A stretch of DNA of 52,481 bases from Acidobacteriota bacterium (GTDB taxonomy: Bacteria > Acidobacteriota > Vicinamibacteria > Fen-336): assembly GCA_022340545.1 (NCBI GenBank), contig JAJDNV010000255.1, positions 1 to 52,481 on the forward strand, in the 5' to 3' direction. The position numbers and the translations under genes are program-made. The notes beneath the pieces are model-generated. The model worked only from the letters and a program-made list of their open reading frames with translations, was not told where the DNA came from and made no database searches. Every line of letters begins with the position of its first letter. Within the stretch, counting starts at the first letter, position 1. Below are positions 35,046-42,805 of the stretch, piece by piece.

Positions 35046-35063
35046 TGTCCGGTCGAGCGGACA
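35046..35063. promoter_or_regulatory. Inverted repeat upstream of recA
   Basis: TGTCCG and CGGACA are perfect 6-bp arms around six bases (GTCGAG). It sits about 145-160 bp upstream of the recA ATG and immediately before the possible -35. A LexA-like operator is conceivable but unproven. Confidence 0.4.
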
Positions 35064-35354
35064 ACCGCCCCGAAGGGCTCCGTGTTGAGGATGCATCGGT
35101 GAAGGTGCCTTCGAGCGTGCGGCTCTGCGCAATATGTGCGCTTTCTCGTCAAGCTTGCGGGACTGCCTAACCCTCTGTTGAGGCGCGTGTTGTCCCGTGT
35201 CTGAAGGGGCATTCCATGATTTTGGATCGGTATCGAAAAAAGGATGGATGCCCCGTAACCCCCTCTGCTACAATCTCTAGATGTCAGGCGGACCCGGGAA
35301 GTTCCTGGGCGTCCAGCTCGAGGGCCGGGCCACAATCCAAACAAGGGGAAGCAG

Positions 35355-36182
35355 TTGAAGGCTGCATCGTTGCGAAAGAAAACCAAGGGTTCAGTACGTT
35401 CCTCCGCTCGCAGGACCGCTGCGAAGCCGAAGGGTGGGGCGGTGAAGCGCTCGACAAGCAAGAAGCGCACCGCTACGAGCAGGAAGCGGAGTTCAACACG
35501 CAAGACGCGGGCCGCGACCAGTCGGAAGAAGCCCGCCACCAGCCGGAAGAAGGCCCCAACCAGCCGGAAGAGGCCCGCCACCAGCCGGAAGAAGGCCGCG
35601 ACCAGCAAGAAGAAGGGTCGTGTGGCCGCCAAGACGACCCGGCGCGCGCGGACTCCCGTGCGTCGGGCTCGAACGTCCACTCCGGCCCGCGCGACCCATC
35701 CCCAGGCGGCGCCAAAGGCCCGCGCGAGGATCCCGTCCCCGCTGCCGACGAGGCACGTGGCCCCGGAGCGCGGGCCCGTGGCCCTGCGCGCCCGCTCGAT
35801 GCCACCGAAGCGGGAACGCCACGGTCTTACCGTGTCCGCCCCCGCCCGGCCACCGGTCGCGCTGCCGGAGTTCTCGGAGGCTGGAGTCTTCCTGGCCATC
35901 ACGTACTCCATCCGCGACGGTCGCCGGGGCGAGTTTTTCGACCTCATGCGCGAGCTGAAGCCTCTCCTCAACGCGATCGGCGGGATGGACATCTGCGTCT
36001 ACGAGGACCGCAGCCGTCCGAACTACCTCATGGAGGTCTTCCGCTTCAAGGACGAGACGGAGTTCACCGCCTTCGACGACAAGTTTCACAAGGACAGGAA
36101 GATCGCCGCCATCTACGCGCTGCTCGACGACATCGTCGAAGCGGAGAAGAGCGACTTCAAGATCTTCGAGCGGCGGCTGTAG
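35355..36182 (+). CDS. Histone H1-like basic tail fused to an ABM-like alpha/beta domain
   Basis: 275 aa from TTG 35355, with AAGGGGA five bases upstream. Residues 1-160 are extremely Lys/Arg/Ser/Thr/Ala/Pro-rich, like eukaryotic H1 tails and bacterial Hc1/Hc2 or AlgP proteins. Residues 54-87 are five near-repeats of ATSRKKP type. Residues 175-275 form a compact domain (FLAITYSIRDGRRGEFFDLM, then MDICVYEDRSRPNYLMEVFRF and FDDKFHKDRK) that looks like the dimeric ferredoxin-like fold of ABM/EthD proteins. The basic tail should coat DNA, and dimerisation of the other domain could bridge it. I know of no such protein with an assigned role. It is divergent from recA. Confidence 0.78.
   Translation: MKAASLRKKTKGSVRSSARRTAAKPKGGAVKRSTSKKRTATSRKRSSTRKTRAATSRKKPATSRKKAPTSRKRPATSRKKAATSKKKGRVAAKTTRRARTPVRRARTSTPARATHPQAAPKARARIPSPLPTRHVAPERGPVALRARSMPPKRERHGLTVSAPARPPVALPEFSEAGVFLAITYSIRDGRRGEFFDLMRELKPLLNAIGGMDICVYEDRSRPNYLMEVFRFKDETEFTAFDDKFHKDRKIAAIYALLDDIVEAEKSDFKIFERRL
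35514..35615 (+). repeat. 21-bp tandem repeat coding for Lys/Arg-rich heptads
   Basis: About five degenerate 21-bp units within the histone-like gene, each encoding a variant of A-T-S-R-K-K-P. The repeats keep frame, so copy number can vary without breaking the protein. Confidence 0.75.
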
Positions 36183-36232
36183 GGACGGCCGCGGCACGAG
36201 ATTCCCCCCGCGGCTGCCCGTAGGCGCTCCCG

Positions 36233-36796
36233 ATGCCGTCCCCCATCGCGCACGGTCTCGTCGGTCTCTCGGTTCATGTCCTCGCGTCGCAGGACCGCGC
36301 CGAGATCCGGGACCCCTGGCGCATCGGGGTGACCGTCGGGGCCGCCCTCATCCCCGACATTGACCTCCTCTTCCGCCTCGTCGACGGCGTGAACCACCAC
36401 AACAACGAGACCCACTCCTTCGGGTTCGCGCTGCTCGCCGCGGTGACCGCGGCCGCCGCCTTCCGCCTCGCCCGGTGGAAACGGCCCCTGGTCCTCGGCC
36501 TGGTGGTCGGCCTCGCCTGGGCCAGCCACGTCCTGCTCGACCTCCTCAACCTCGACACCCATCCCCCGATCGGCCTGATGGCGCTCTGGCCCTTCTCGGA
36601 CGGCTACTACAAGTCGCCGGTCCTCCTCTTTCTGGACATCGGGCGTACACTTGACTGGACGGCGGTCCGGCACAACAGCGTCTCGGTGGCCTGGGAATGT
36701 GTGATTCTGGTTCCCGCGTTGCTGGCTGCCGGGCGCTATCGGATGCGGCACCTGGGGAGGGACGTATGGCGAGAGGGGCCGAAAGCAAGCCCGTAG
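36233..36796 (+). CDS. Membrane-bound metal-dependent hydrolase (YdjM/DUF457-like)
   Basis: 187 aa with four or so membrane helices. The family motifs are MPSPIAHGLVGL at the N-terminus, a metal-binding PDIDLL in ALIPDIDLLFR, NNETHSFGFALL and SHVLLDLLNLDTHPP, whose Asp and His residues are the likely metal ligands. E. coli YdjM belongs to this LexA-regulated family; the reaction is unknown. It follows the histone-like gene by 50 bp on the same strand. Its end overlaps the next gene by 31 bp. Confidence 0.83.
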   Translation: MPSPIAHGLVGLSVHVLASQDRAEIRDPWRIGVTVGAALIPDIDLLFRLVDGVNHHNNETHSFGFALLAAVTAAAAFRLARWKRPLVLGLVVGLAWASHVLLDLLNLDTHPPIGLMALWPFSDGYYKSPVLLFLDIGRTLDWTAVRHNSVSVAWECVILVPALLAAGRYRMRHLGRDVWREGPKASP

Positions 36797-36996
36797 CCGA
36801 GAAGCAGGAGCGGGCCTCACCCTCGCCGAAGAACGCGAGCGAGGAGGAGGCGGCCCTCATCTTCCGTCGCCGGAAGCTCGAGCTGTCGCGGAAGGACGTC
36901 GAGCGCCGCCTCGAGACGGCTCAGGCCAAGCCCCACCGCGAGATGCTCCGACGGGCGCTGGCCGCCCTCGACGAGGAGCTCGCTTCGCTCGGCTGA
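36766..36996 (+). CDS. Small charged helical protein
   Basis: 76 aa, with GGGAGG before ATG 36766, overlapping the upstream membrane hydrolase by 31 bp in another frame. It has a polar N-terminus (about 25 residues) and then a mostly alpha-helical, charged segment (EEEAALIFRRRKLELSRKDV to AALDEELASLG) suited to a coiled coil. No family recognised. Codon bias and tight packing support it as real. Confidence 0.6.
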   Translation: MARGAESKPVAEKQERASPSPKNASEEEAALIFRRRKLELSRKDVERRLETAQAKPHREMLRRALAALDEELASLG

Positions 36997-37012
36997 CGCG
37001 AGCGTCCTCGTC

Positions 37013-39079
37013 GTGACGCCCCGGATCCCCTTTCCCGGTCCCACCCTCGTCCTGCTCGCCGCCGCGGTGGCCGCCACGGCCGGCGCCGAGCCCCTTCCCA
37101 CCCGGGCCGTTCCCGTGGCCAGCTACGACATCCGTGTCCGCCTCGACGCCGAGGCGATGCGGCTCTTCGGGGAGGGGAGGATTGTCTGGCACAACCCCTC
37201 GTCGGACGCGGTGGGGGAGCTGTGGTTCCACCTCTACCTGAACGCCTTCCGGAACTCGGAGAGCACATTCTTCCGCGAGTCGAGGGGTCGCTTCCGGGGC
37301 GGCCGGGTGGGGGAAGACGGCTGGGGCGGCATCGACGTCACCGCGATCCGCCGGGCGGATGGGGTGGACCTGGCGGCGGCGACGTCGTTCGAGCACCCCG
37401 ACGATGACAACGGCGCGGACCGAACGGTGCTGCGTGTCCGCCTGCCGGAGCCGGTGCCCCCGGGAGACCGGGTCGCCCTCGACGTCACCTTCGAGGCCCG
37501 GCTGCCGGGTTTCCTGATCCGGACCGGCCACGCCCGCGACTACGTCCTCGCCGGCCAGTGGTTCCCAAAGCTCGGGGTCTACGAGCCGGCGGGGATGCGC
37601 GGTCGCGCGTCCGGAGGCTGGAACTGCCACCAGTTTCACGCCCTGTCGGAGTTCTACGCGGACTTCGGCCACTACCGCGTGGAGATCACCCTCCCCGCGC
37701 GCTTCGTCGTCGGGGCCACCGGGCGTCGGGTCGCCCGGCGCGACAACCTCGACGGGACGACGACGCACGTCTTCGAGCAGACCGACGTCCACGACTTCGC
37801 GTGGGCTGCCGACCCCCGTTTCCTCGAGATCCGCCGGACCTTCGTGGCGCGGGAGGAGGTCTCCCCCGTGGAGTACGAGGACACCGCCCGGATGCTCGGG
37901 CGGCCTCACGAGGAGGTGCGCCTCGACGACGTCGAGATCGTGCTGCTTCTCCAGCCCGCGCACGCTCCGCAGGCCGAGCGGCTCATCGCGGCGGCGATGG
38001 CCGCCCTCAAGTGGTACGGCCTGTGGTACGGCAAGTACCCCTACGCCACCCTCACCGTCGTTGACCCCGCCCCCGGCGCCGGGGGATCGGGGGGTATGGA
38101 GTACCCGACCTTCATCACCGGCGGGACCCTGTTCGTGTTCAACCGCTGGCCGCTCGACCGGCTTCCCTGGCCGGAGGAGGTGATCGTCCACGAGGCCGGC
38201 CACAACTACTGGCAGGGGATGGTGGCCAGCAACGAGTTCGAGGAGCCGTGGCTGGACGAGGGCTTCACCACCTACTCGACGGGAAGGGTGATGACGCGGG
38301 TGTACGGGCCCTGGGTGTTCCAGGCCCTCGGCCTGCGGTTGGGGCGTCTCGAAGGCTGGCGCGTCGAGAATCGGGCCGACCGAATCCTGGGGCCCATCCG
38401 CCGATCGGCGCTGAACGTCACGAGTGACCACAACCTCGCGGTCTACACACGTGCCGCCCTCGCCCTGCAGACCCTCGAGCGGCTCGTGGGTGAGGACACG
38501 ATGGCCCGCGTGATGCGCACCTACCACGAGAGGTGGCGGTTCCGTCACCCGAGGAGCGAGGACTTCTACGAGGTGGCCTCGGAGGTGTCGGGCCGCGATC
38601 TCGACGGGTTCTTCGAGGAGGCGATCGAGAGCCCCGGCTTCCTCGACTACGAGGTGGCCTCGGTCCGGACCGAGCGGCGCGCTCCGCCGCGGGGGATCCT
38701 CGAAGACGGCGCGGTGGCCACCGCATCCGCGCCCGCGGACGACGATGAGGACGCGCCGGGCGACGAAGGATCCTGGCGGTCGGCGGTGCGCGTGCGCCGG
38801 CGGGGCGAGATCGTGCTCCCGGTGGAGGTGGAGCTGCGATTCGAGGGGGCGCCCTCCGAACGCCGCCACTGGGACGGCCGGGATCGGTGGGTGGAGTACG
38901 AGGTCACCGGCCCTCATCCCCTCACCGCCGCCATCGTCGACCCCGACGAGCGGCTCGTCCTCGACGTCAACCGCCTCAACAACAGCCGCCGCGTCCGACC
39001 CGACGGACGCACCGCCGCCTACTGGGGGGCCCGCTGGACCTTCTGGCTCCAGGTGGCCCTCTCCTTCGTGGGGCTGTGA
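37013..39079 (+). CDS. Exported M1-family (gluzincin) metallopeptidase
   Basis: 688 aa. The N-terminal signal (VLLAAAVAATAGA) supports GTG 37013 as start and export. After a beta-rich N-terminal domain, the gluzincin motif is complete: HEAGH at 393-397 and zinc-ligand E416 in WLDEGF, giving HExxH-x18-E. The exopeptidase-type GGMEYPTF, equivalent to the GxMEN motif of aminopeptidases, is at about 362. The C-terminus ends in a hydrophobic segment, possibly a membrane anchor. It is probably an aminopeptidase acting on exported peptides. The stop overlaps the ATG of the next membrane protein (TGATG). Confidence 0.9.
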   Translation: MTPRIPFPGPTLVLLAAAVAATAGAEPLPTRAVPVASYDIRVRLDAEAMRLFGEGRIVWHNPSSDAVGELWFHLYLNAFRNSESTFFRESRGRFRGGRVGEDGWGGIDVTAIRRADGVDLAAATSFEHPDDDNGADRTVLRVRLPEPVPPGDRVALDVTFEARLPGFLIRTGHARDYVLAGQWFPKLGVYEPAGMRGRASGGWNCHQFHALSEFYADFGHYRVEITLPARFVVGATGRRVARRDNLDGTTTHVFEQTDVHDFAWAADPRFLEIRRTFVAREEVSPVEYEDTARMLGRPHEEVRLDDVEIVLLLQPAHAPQAERLIAAAMAALKWYGLWYGKYPYATLTVVDPAPGAGGSGGMEYPTFITGGTLFVFNRWPLDRLPWPEEVIVHEAGHNYWQGMVASNEFEEPWLDEGFTTYSTGRVMTRVYGPWVFQALGLRLGRLEGWRVENRADRILGPIRRSALNVTSDHNLAVYTRAALALQTLERLVGEDTMARVMRTYHERWRFRHPRSEDFYEVASEVSGRDLDGFFEEAIESPGFLDYEVASVRTERRAPPRGILEDGAVATASAPADDDEDAPGDEGSWRSAVRVRRRGEIVLPVEVELRFEGAPSERRHWDGRDRWVEYEVTGPHPLTAAIVDPDERLVLDVNRLNNSRRVRPDGRTAAYWGARWTFWLQVALSFVGL

Positions 39080-40017
39080 TGAGGACGCTCGCAGCTGTGA
39101 CGCGCGAGGGGCTGACCCGGGCCGGCGCGGCGTGGCGCGTCATCGTGCTCGTCTGGGGCGTTCACCTCGTCCTGGCCGCGGCCGCGGCCTACCCGTTCTG
39201 GCGCGCGCTCCGCCCCGTCCTCGGCCCCCGGCCCGGGGCGGATGTCCTCCGGTCCGGGATCAACGTCGAGGCCCTGGCCGACCTCACCGCGCTACGGCCC
39301 GGACTGCTCGGTGCGTTCGGGTTGTCGTTCGTGGCCGTGGTCGCCGTCGGGCTGCTCGGCGGCGCGGCCGTCACCGCGGGCGTGCTCGAGGTCCTGCGCG
39401 CCCAGGACGGCCGCCCCATCGGGCACCGCTTCGGCCGAGGCGCGGGCCGCTTCTTCGGCCGCTTCGTCGGTGTCGCCGTCCTCGTCGGCCTCCTTGCCGG
39501 GATCGTGGGGACCTTCGCCGTCTTCCCCTTCGTCCTCCTCGCTCGCCGCTACTTCCACTCGGGCTGGGACGCGGCGCGCCTGGCCCCCCTGGCCGGCATG
39601 GCGGTCGCCGGCCTCGTGGCCCTCCTGGCCCTGCTCGTCCTCGACGCCGCCCGCATCCACGTCGTGCGCGCGGACGTCGGGCCCCTCGCCGGCACGCGAG
39701 CGGGGTTGGGCCTCGTTCTGCGCCACCCGGCGGTCTGGCTCGGGACGTGGCTGGGAAACGCGACGCTCGTGGGCGTCGTCGTGGTCGCCTTCGTGCTCGT
39801 CCGCCGAGCGGTGCCGACGGAAACCGGGCCCCAGATCCTCGCCATGGCCCTGGCGCAGCAGGCGCTCGTCCTGGCCCGGACGGGCCTCCGCGTCGCCCTT
39901 CTGGCGAGCGAGATCGCGCTCGTGGACCGCCTGCGGCCGATGGCCCGGCTGGAGCCGGTCGTCGTCCCGGTTCCGGCTCAGGCCGACGAGTCCTCGCCCC
40001 CGCCTTCCTTATTGTGA
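39079..40017 (+). CDS. Integral membrane protein of unknown function
   Basis: 312 aa, with about six predicted hydrophobic helices (for example VIVLVWGVHLVLAAAAAY, LSFVAVVAVGLLGGAAVTAG, VLVGLLAGIVGTFAVFPF and LVGVVVVAFVLV). Glycerol/ABC-like features are absent and I cannot name a family. It starts at the TGATG overlap with the M1 peptidase and is thus translationally coupled to it. Its last 40 bases overlap the convergent dciA gene. It may serve as a membrane partner of the peptidase. Confidence 0.7.
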   Translation: MRTLAAVTREGLTRAGAAWRVIVLVWGVHLVLAAAAAYPFWRALRPVLGPRPGADVLRSGINVEALADLTALRPGLLGAFGLSFVAVVAVGLLGGAAVTAGVLEVLRAQDGRPIGHRFGRGAGRFFGRFVGVAVLVGLLAGIVGTFAVFPFVLLARRYFHSGWDAARLAPLAGMAVAGLVALLALLVLDAARIHVVRADVGPLAGTRAGLGLVLRHPAVWLGTWLGNATLVGVVVVAFVLVRRAVPTETGPQILAMALAQQALVLARTGLRVALLASEIALVDRLRPMARLEPVVVPVPAQADESSPPPSLL

Positions 40018-40463
40018 GAGGGCGGGGGAGAGAAGCGCCCGAGATACCGTCCGACGGCCTCCCGAAAGAGCTCGCGGATCTCGGCGCCCGGGATGGCCTC
40101 GGCCGCCTTGGCGAGGTCGTCGGGCAGTGGCCGGGCGACGACCGCCGGCGGGGACGGGACTGCCTCCCGGGTCGTCCCGATCACCGGACCCTCGGCGAAG
40201 CCCAGCGTGTGGGGAGCGGCCGAGCCCGCGATCCGGCGGAGGCGGGCCAGGAGATCGGACCGCATCCGCCAGAGGCTCTTTCGCCAGATGGCGTCGGGGA
40301 CCCGGATCCGGAGGAGATCGCCGTCGAGGGCGACGACCTCCGAGCGCCGGGCGAGTTCGGCCCCCACCGCGGCCGGCCACGCCGCTTTGAGAAAGACGAG
40401 GCGCCGGGCGGGCGCCGCCCCGAAGAGGTCCGCGGCGAGGTCGGCGGTGGTCGTGCGTTTCAT
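39978..40463 (-). CDS. DUF721 protein, DciA-like helicase-loader candidate
   Basis: 161 aa. The DUF721 domain is visible at 1-95: LVFLKAAWPAAVGAELARRSE, LLRIRVPDAIWRKSLWRMR and LLARLRRIAG. DciA, the ancestral bacterial loader of the DnaB replicative helicase, belongs to this family, so a replication role is possible; DUF721 proteins in other places exist. The Pro-rich C-terminal half is poorly conserved. Its 3' end overlaps the convergent membrane protein by 40 bp. Confidence 0.75.
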   Translation of the reverse strand: MKRTTTADLAADLFGAAPARRLVFLKAAWPAAVGAELARRSEVVALDGDLLRIRVPDAIWRKSLWRMRSDLLARLRRIAGSAAPHTLGFAEGPVIGTTREAVPSPPAVVARPLPDDLAKAAEAIPGAEIRELFREAVGRYLGRFSPPPSHNKEGGGEDSSA

Positions 40464-40510
40464 CGAGCAGCCGAGCCTCTACGTTATACTCGGCCTCTGG
40501 TCCGCACGCC

Positions 40511-41308
40511 ATGAAGTGTCCCAAGTGCCACGCGTCGATCGCCCAGCCCGTCGACCCGGACAGCATCGTCACCTGTCCCGGCTGCGGGGCACGCCTGATG
40601 ACGAAGGCGGCGGCCCTCCGGTCGCACGGAGGGAAGGCCAATCCGGCCGCCCCGGCGCCGGACCCCGACCTGACCCCGCCGGTCACCGTACCTCCCAAGC
40701 CCGCGATGGAGGTGGACCTGGGCGGAGAGGATTCCGCCCCGGCCGCGAAGGCGGCCGCCCCGGGCCCGGGGTCCGCTCCGGCCCCGGCGACGCTCGACGC
40801 GGTCCTCCAGGAGCTGCAGATGCTCCGCGCGACCCAGATGCAGATCCTCGAGCTGTTGAGCCGCGGGGGCCCGCCGCCGGAGACGGACCCCGGGCCGAAC
40901 GAGACGCAGGTGCTGGCGCCGGTGCGCTCGCGCCGCCGCAAGACAGTGCTCCTGATCGACGACGATTCGGCTACCCGCGAGGGGGCGCTGGTGGAGCTGA
41001 AGCAGGCGGACGTGCCCGTGCGGGCCGTCGAGGACGGCAACGCCGCGCTGGCCGCGATCGCCGAGGAGAAGCCGGACGTCATCGTGCTCGAGCTCAGCCT
41101 CGCCGGCGAGATGGGGGGCAAGGACCTCATCAACTTGATCAAGGCGACCATGGAGTGGGTTGACATCCCGATCGTCCTGTGGACGCGGCAGGACGTGTCC
41201 ACCCAGAAGGAGGCCCGCCAGGTCCACGGGGCGGACGAGGTGGTCACCAAGGCCAGCGGGGCGGCGGCGCTCGTGAACCGCGTCATCACCGTCTTCCGAA
41301 GCAGCTGA
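40511..41308 (+). CDS. Zinc-ribbon/receiver-like protein with Glu at the phosphorylation site
   Basis: 265 aa. The N-terminal zinc ribbon has C3, C6, C22 and C25 (CPKC and CPGC pairs), as in MJ0042-type finger proteins. A Pro/Ala-rich linker (about 45-125) and a short helix follow. Residues 145-265 are a receiver domain with intact acidic pocket D150-D152 (LIDDDSATREG) and conserved Thr and Lys (VLWTRQ and VVTKAS). The phospho-accepting Asp is replaced by E194 (VLELSLAG), so it cannot be phosphorylated normally and may be locked in an active-like state. It probably acts in protein interaction. Immediately upstream of maf. Confidence 0.78.
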   Translation: MKCPKCHASIAQPVDPDSIVTCPGCGARLMTKAAALRSHGGKANPAAPAPDPDLTPPVTVPPKPAMEVDLGGEDSAPAAKAAAPGPGSAPAPATLDAVLQELQMLRATQMQILELLSRGGPPPETDPGPNETQVLAPVRSRRRKTVLLIDDDSATREGALVELKQADVPVRAVEDGNAALAAIAEEKPDVIVLELSLAGEMGGKDLINLIKATMEWVDIPIVLWTRQDVSTQKEARQVHGADEVVTKASGAAALVNRVITVFRSS

Positions 41309-41315
41309 GGGCCCC

Positions 41316-41900
41316 GTGGAGACGCCCCTCCTGATCCTCGCGTCCGGATCTCCGCGTCGCGCCCACATCCTGAAGGAGCTGGGCGTGCGGTTCCGTGTCG
41401 AGGTGTCCAACGAGGACGAGTCGCTGAAGCCCGGGGAGGACGGCGCCGCGGCCGTCGAGCGGCTCGCCCGCGCGAAGGCCCTCGCGGTCGCCGGGAAGGC
41501 GGCACTGCCGGTGCTGGCCGCCGACACCGAGGTGCTCTGCGACGACGAGATCCTCGGCAAGCCCGCAGGCGAGGCGGCGGCCCGGGCCATGCTACGGCGG
41601 CTGAGCGGGCGGAGCCACGAGGTGGTGACCGGCGTGTGCCTCGTCGACGGCCGGGGAGCCCACTCGGGCGTCGAGCGCAGTCGCGTCACGCTTGCCGAGC
41701 TGAGCGACGACGAGGTGGCCTGGTACGTCGGGACCGGAGAGCCCCTCGACAAGGCCGGGGGCTACAACATCAACGGCCGTGGGGCGCTCTTCATCGAGAC
41801 CATCGAGGGCTCGCCGTCCAACGTGGCCGGGCTCCCGGTACGGCTGGTGCGGCAGCTGGCCCACGAGGCGGGGCTCGACCTGGGCTGGCCGCGATCGTGA
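41316..41900 (+). CDS. maf: Maf-family nucleotide pyrophosphatase
   Basis: 194-aa Maf protein, which hydrolyses non-canonical nucleoside triphosphates (house-cleaning) and is linked to septum control. The N-terminus LILASGSPRRAHILKELG is the Maf signature; ADTEVLCDDEILGKP and YNINGRGALFIETIEGSPSNVAGLP complete the fold. GTG 41316 is the start. It follows the receiver gene by seven bases and overlaps the next gene by four (GTGA). Confidence 0.92.
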   Translation: METPLLILASGSPRRAHILKELGVRFRVEVSNEDESLKPGEDGAAAVERLARAKALAVAGKAALPVLAADTEVLCDDEILGKPAGEAAARAMLRRLSGRSHEVVTGVCLVDGRGAHSGVERSRVTLAELSDDEVAWYVGTGEPLDKAGGYNINGRGALFIETIEGSPSNVAGLPVRLVRQLAHEAGLDLGWPRS

Positions 41901-42805
41901 CGGCCCTCGGGCGGCCCCCCATCGTCGTCGGGCTCCTGGCGACGGCCGCGCTCGTCCTTCACCCCGCGGTGCGGACGCAAGAGTGGCTCCCCGTGCGACC
42001 GGCTGCGGTGGCGGCGCTCCTGCTCCTGACCGCCCTCGCGCTGGTGGCTCGGGCGCTGGTCGCCCCCGGCCCTCGGCGCCTCGCGGCGAGGTTGCTGGCG
42101 GGTGGGGCGGTCCTCGTCCTCGCCGGGGTCGGCGGGGACGGCGTGCTGGGGCATCGGGGTCGTTTCGATCTCGTGCCCGGCCAGGCCCGGACGCACTTCG
42201 ACGAGATCGGTGTCGAGGGACGCGCGCTGGGGCTGCGTCCGTTTGGCTTCTCGGTCGGGCTGGAGGGCCTCGAGCCGGCAGGAGGCGCGGCGCTCGTCTG
42301 GTCGGACTCGAGCGAGCGGGCGGTGCTGACGACGGAGCGGGCGGCCGGCCACGGGGGCTACCGCTTCGGGAGGCCCCGCACCGTTCCGACCGGGGGCGCG
42401 GCGCGTCTGCGGGTCGGGATCTCCGGGGGCGGCGACGATGTGATCGTCGATCTTGCCCCGGGGAGGCCCGCGCAGGCCGGCGATCTGCGGGTCACGCTCG
42501 AGGAGTACTACCCCGACTTCGCCCTCGACGAACAGCGGCAGCCCTTCACGCGCTCCCTCGAGGCCCGCAACCCGGGCGCGGTCCTGCTGATCGAGAGCCC
42601 GCGTGGCTCCTTCCGGGCCTTCGTGCTCCGTTCGATGCCGGGAGTGCATCGGGTGGAGGAGATCGGTCGCTCCTTTGCCCTCATCGACGTCGAGCCGGAG
42701 ATGTCGGTCGAGATCGACGTGCACCGGGAGCCGCTGGCGGCGCTCGCCCTCCTCGGGGCGCTGCTCGTCCTGGCCGCGGTGATCGTGCAAACGAGGGCAC
42801 CGTGA
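41897..42805 (+). CDS. Membrane protein with a large periplasmic domain (weakly ResB-like)
   Basis: 302 aa from GTG 41897, overlapping the maf stop. Two hydrophobic helices lie near residues 8-26 and 33-75, a soluble region spans about 80-280, and a C-terminal helix is at LAALALLGALLVLAAVIV. The soluble part has LRVTLEEYYPDFALDEQRQ and a Pro/Gly-rich beta pattern that vaguely recalls ResB/Ccs1 cytochrome c assembly proteins, but no heme-binding residues stand out. Function unknown. It overlaps the following membrane gene by four bases (GTGA), forming a maf-led operon. Confidence 0.65.
   Translation: MTALGRPPIVVGLLATAALVLHPAVRTQEWLPVRPAAVAALLLLTALALVARALVAPGPRRLAARLLAGGAVLVLAGVGGDGVLGHRGRFDLVPGQARTHFDEIGVEGRALGLRPFGFSVGLEGLEPAGGAALVWSDSSERAVLTTERAAGHGGYRFGRPRTVPTGGAARLRVGISGGGDDVIVDLAPGRPAQAGDLRVTLEEYYPDFALDEQRQPFTRSLEARNPGAVLLIESPRGSFRAFVLRSMPGVHRVEEIGRSFALIDVEPEMSVEIDVHREPLAALALLGALLVLAAVIVQTRAP

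Larger units (their letters stand above)
34905..35354. other. 450-bp intergenic region between recA and the histone-like gene
   Basis: Divergent region that must hold the recA promoter and that of the gene at 35355. On the minus strand TTGGCG and CATCAT spaced 17 bp apart (35032-35004) are a possible recA promoter. An inverted repeat TGTCCG-N6-CGGACA (35046-35063) lies just beyond it. On the plus strand TACAAT at 35269 could be a -10 for the downstream gene. The stretch has lower GC than the coding regions, and no other gene is seen. Confidence 0.5.

Noticed and set aside
35514..35615. CRISPR-like repeats
   Set aside because: The repeats are contiguous, degenerate and in frame within a coding region, with no spacers.
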